DNA of 64,000 bases, taken from Skeletonema tropicum (lineage: Eukaryota > Bacillariophyta > Thalassiosirophyceae > Thalassiosirales > Thalassiosiraceae). The notes beneath the pieces were generated by a model. It ran no database searches and was not told the origin of the DNA. It saw only the letters and a program-made list of their open reading frames with translations. Where the stretch lies: NCBI GenBank assembly GCA_037178625.1, contig CM074141.1:2046001-2110000 (forward strand), given 5' to 3'. The position numbers and the translations under genes were made by a program. Positions 63,701 through 64,000 of the stretch are shown piece after piece; position 1 is the first letter of the stretch, and every line of letters starts with the position of its first letter.

Positions 63701-64000
63701 ACAGTGTACACAAAGTCGACGATCCTCTCTCTAGCTATCACTTTTGTCCGTTGCACCGGTGGGTGAGCCGATTCAATGAAATAATATCAGCAACAGCTGC
63801 GGCCGTTTCTTTCCGATCCCCATCCATCATGAACATGAAGATAGAAATTTAGGGCCATTTCTCTTTCTTCTACGGCAAAATCTTCTCTAGTAAGTTGTCA
63901 CAAAAAGTGGTCATATTCCGCTTCCTAAGACGTGATTTGGGCCCTCCGACAGATCGGACTCCCATCTCAAGAGAAAGTTACTCTCCAATTTGAGCATTTT
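63185..64000 (-). repeat. Inverted segmental duplicate of 27.4-28.25 kb
   Basis: The similarity covers the FGDLDF gene and its upstream region, including AGAAGAAAGAGAAATGGCCC and the 39-bp box, to the right edge of the window. The duplicated unit may extend further. Confidence 0.75.
63912..63950 (-). promoter_or_regulatory. Conserved 39-bp box upstream of an FGDLDF gene
   Basis: Third copy of the box (GTCGGAGGGCCCAAATCACG, then CTTAGGAAGCGGAATATG), 212 bp before the start at 63700. Confidence 0.5.

Noticed and set aside
1..64000. tRNA, rRNA or other structured RNA genes
   Set aside because: None recognised on reading; tRNAscan and Infernal would be needed to exclude them.

Overview
The window looks like nuclear DNA of a diatom, or a closely related ochrophyte alga, probably a centric one. 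Genes lie on both strands. Where introns can be placed they are short GT-AG introns (69-152 nt). Proteins carry long Asn/Ser/Asp/Gln runs. Two enzymes begin with a signal peptide followed by an ASAFAP-like Phe cleavage context, as in proteins sent to a secondary plastid. Relics of the GGVCxRHGA Cys/His repeat, common in diatom genomes, occur at several sites. This placement is an inference; no rRNA or organelle marker is present.

Layout. 1-2959 (-): PDZ-PX protein running off the left edge. 3620-5266 (-): decayed acidic/coiled-coil gene. 5815-8145 (+): zinc-finger plus methyltransferase fusion. 8445-10043 (-): purple acid phosphatase interrupted by a 394-bp inverted-repeat transposon that could be spliced out in frame. 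10329-17013 (+): large Cys-module/LRR membrane protein. 17.7-18.4 kb: repeat-protein relic. 18.7-22.6 kb (-): SGNH hydrolase and class 3 lipase. 24.5-28.3 kb (+): three members of an unrecognised family I call FGDLDF, followed by a duplicated fragment of the LRR gene. 29.5-34.4 kb (-): complete xanthine dehydrogenase. 36-39.4 kb (-): two long FGDLDF genes (one frameshifted) with a 516-bp MITE between them. 59.1-63.1 kb (+): plastid-type FAD oxidoreductase and a HAD phosphatase with a zinc ribbon. 63.2-64 kb (-): an inverted copy of the 27.8-kb FGDLDF gene.

The most unusual part is about 39.7-57.9 kb. It is a one-strand array of small, mostly unrecognised genes: an acidic protein, MORN-type proteins, a divergent histone H3, an F-box protein and others. 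It ends in a decayed Helitron-type Rep (HUH, two-tyrosine) and PIF1-like helicase. At least eight of these genes, including the Helitron replicase, have the same CTCATAA-type motif 20-70 nt before the start codon. The block is bracketed by two direct copies of a ~63-bp sequence. I read it as one large mobile element (a cargo-bearing Helitron or an integrated virus-like element) with its own promoter type. This is a hypothesis.

Many genes here carry single-base frameshifts or isolated in-frame stops. Some sit in homopolymers or microsatellites and may be assembly errors. Others (transposon insertion, 16-bp deletion in a repeat) are clearly biological. XDH, the lipase, the SGNH hydrolase and the FAD oxidoreductase are intact, so base quality is not uniformly poor.
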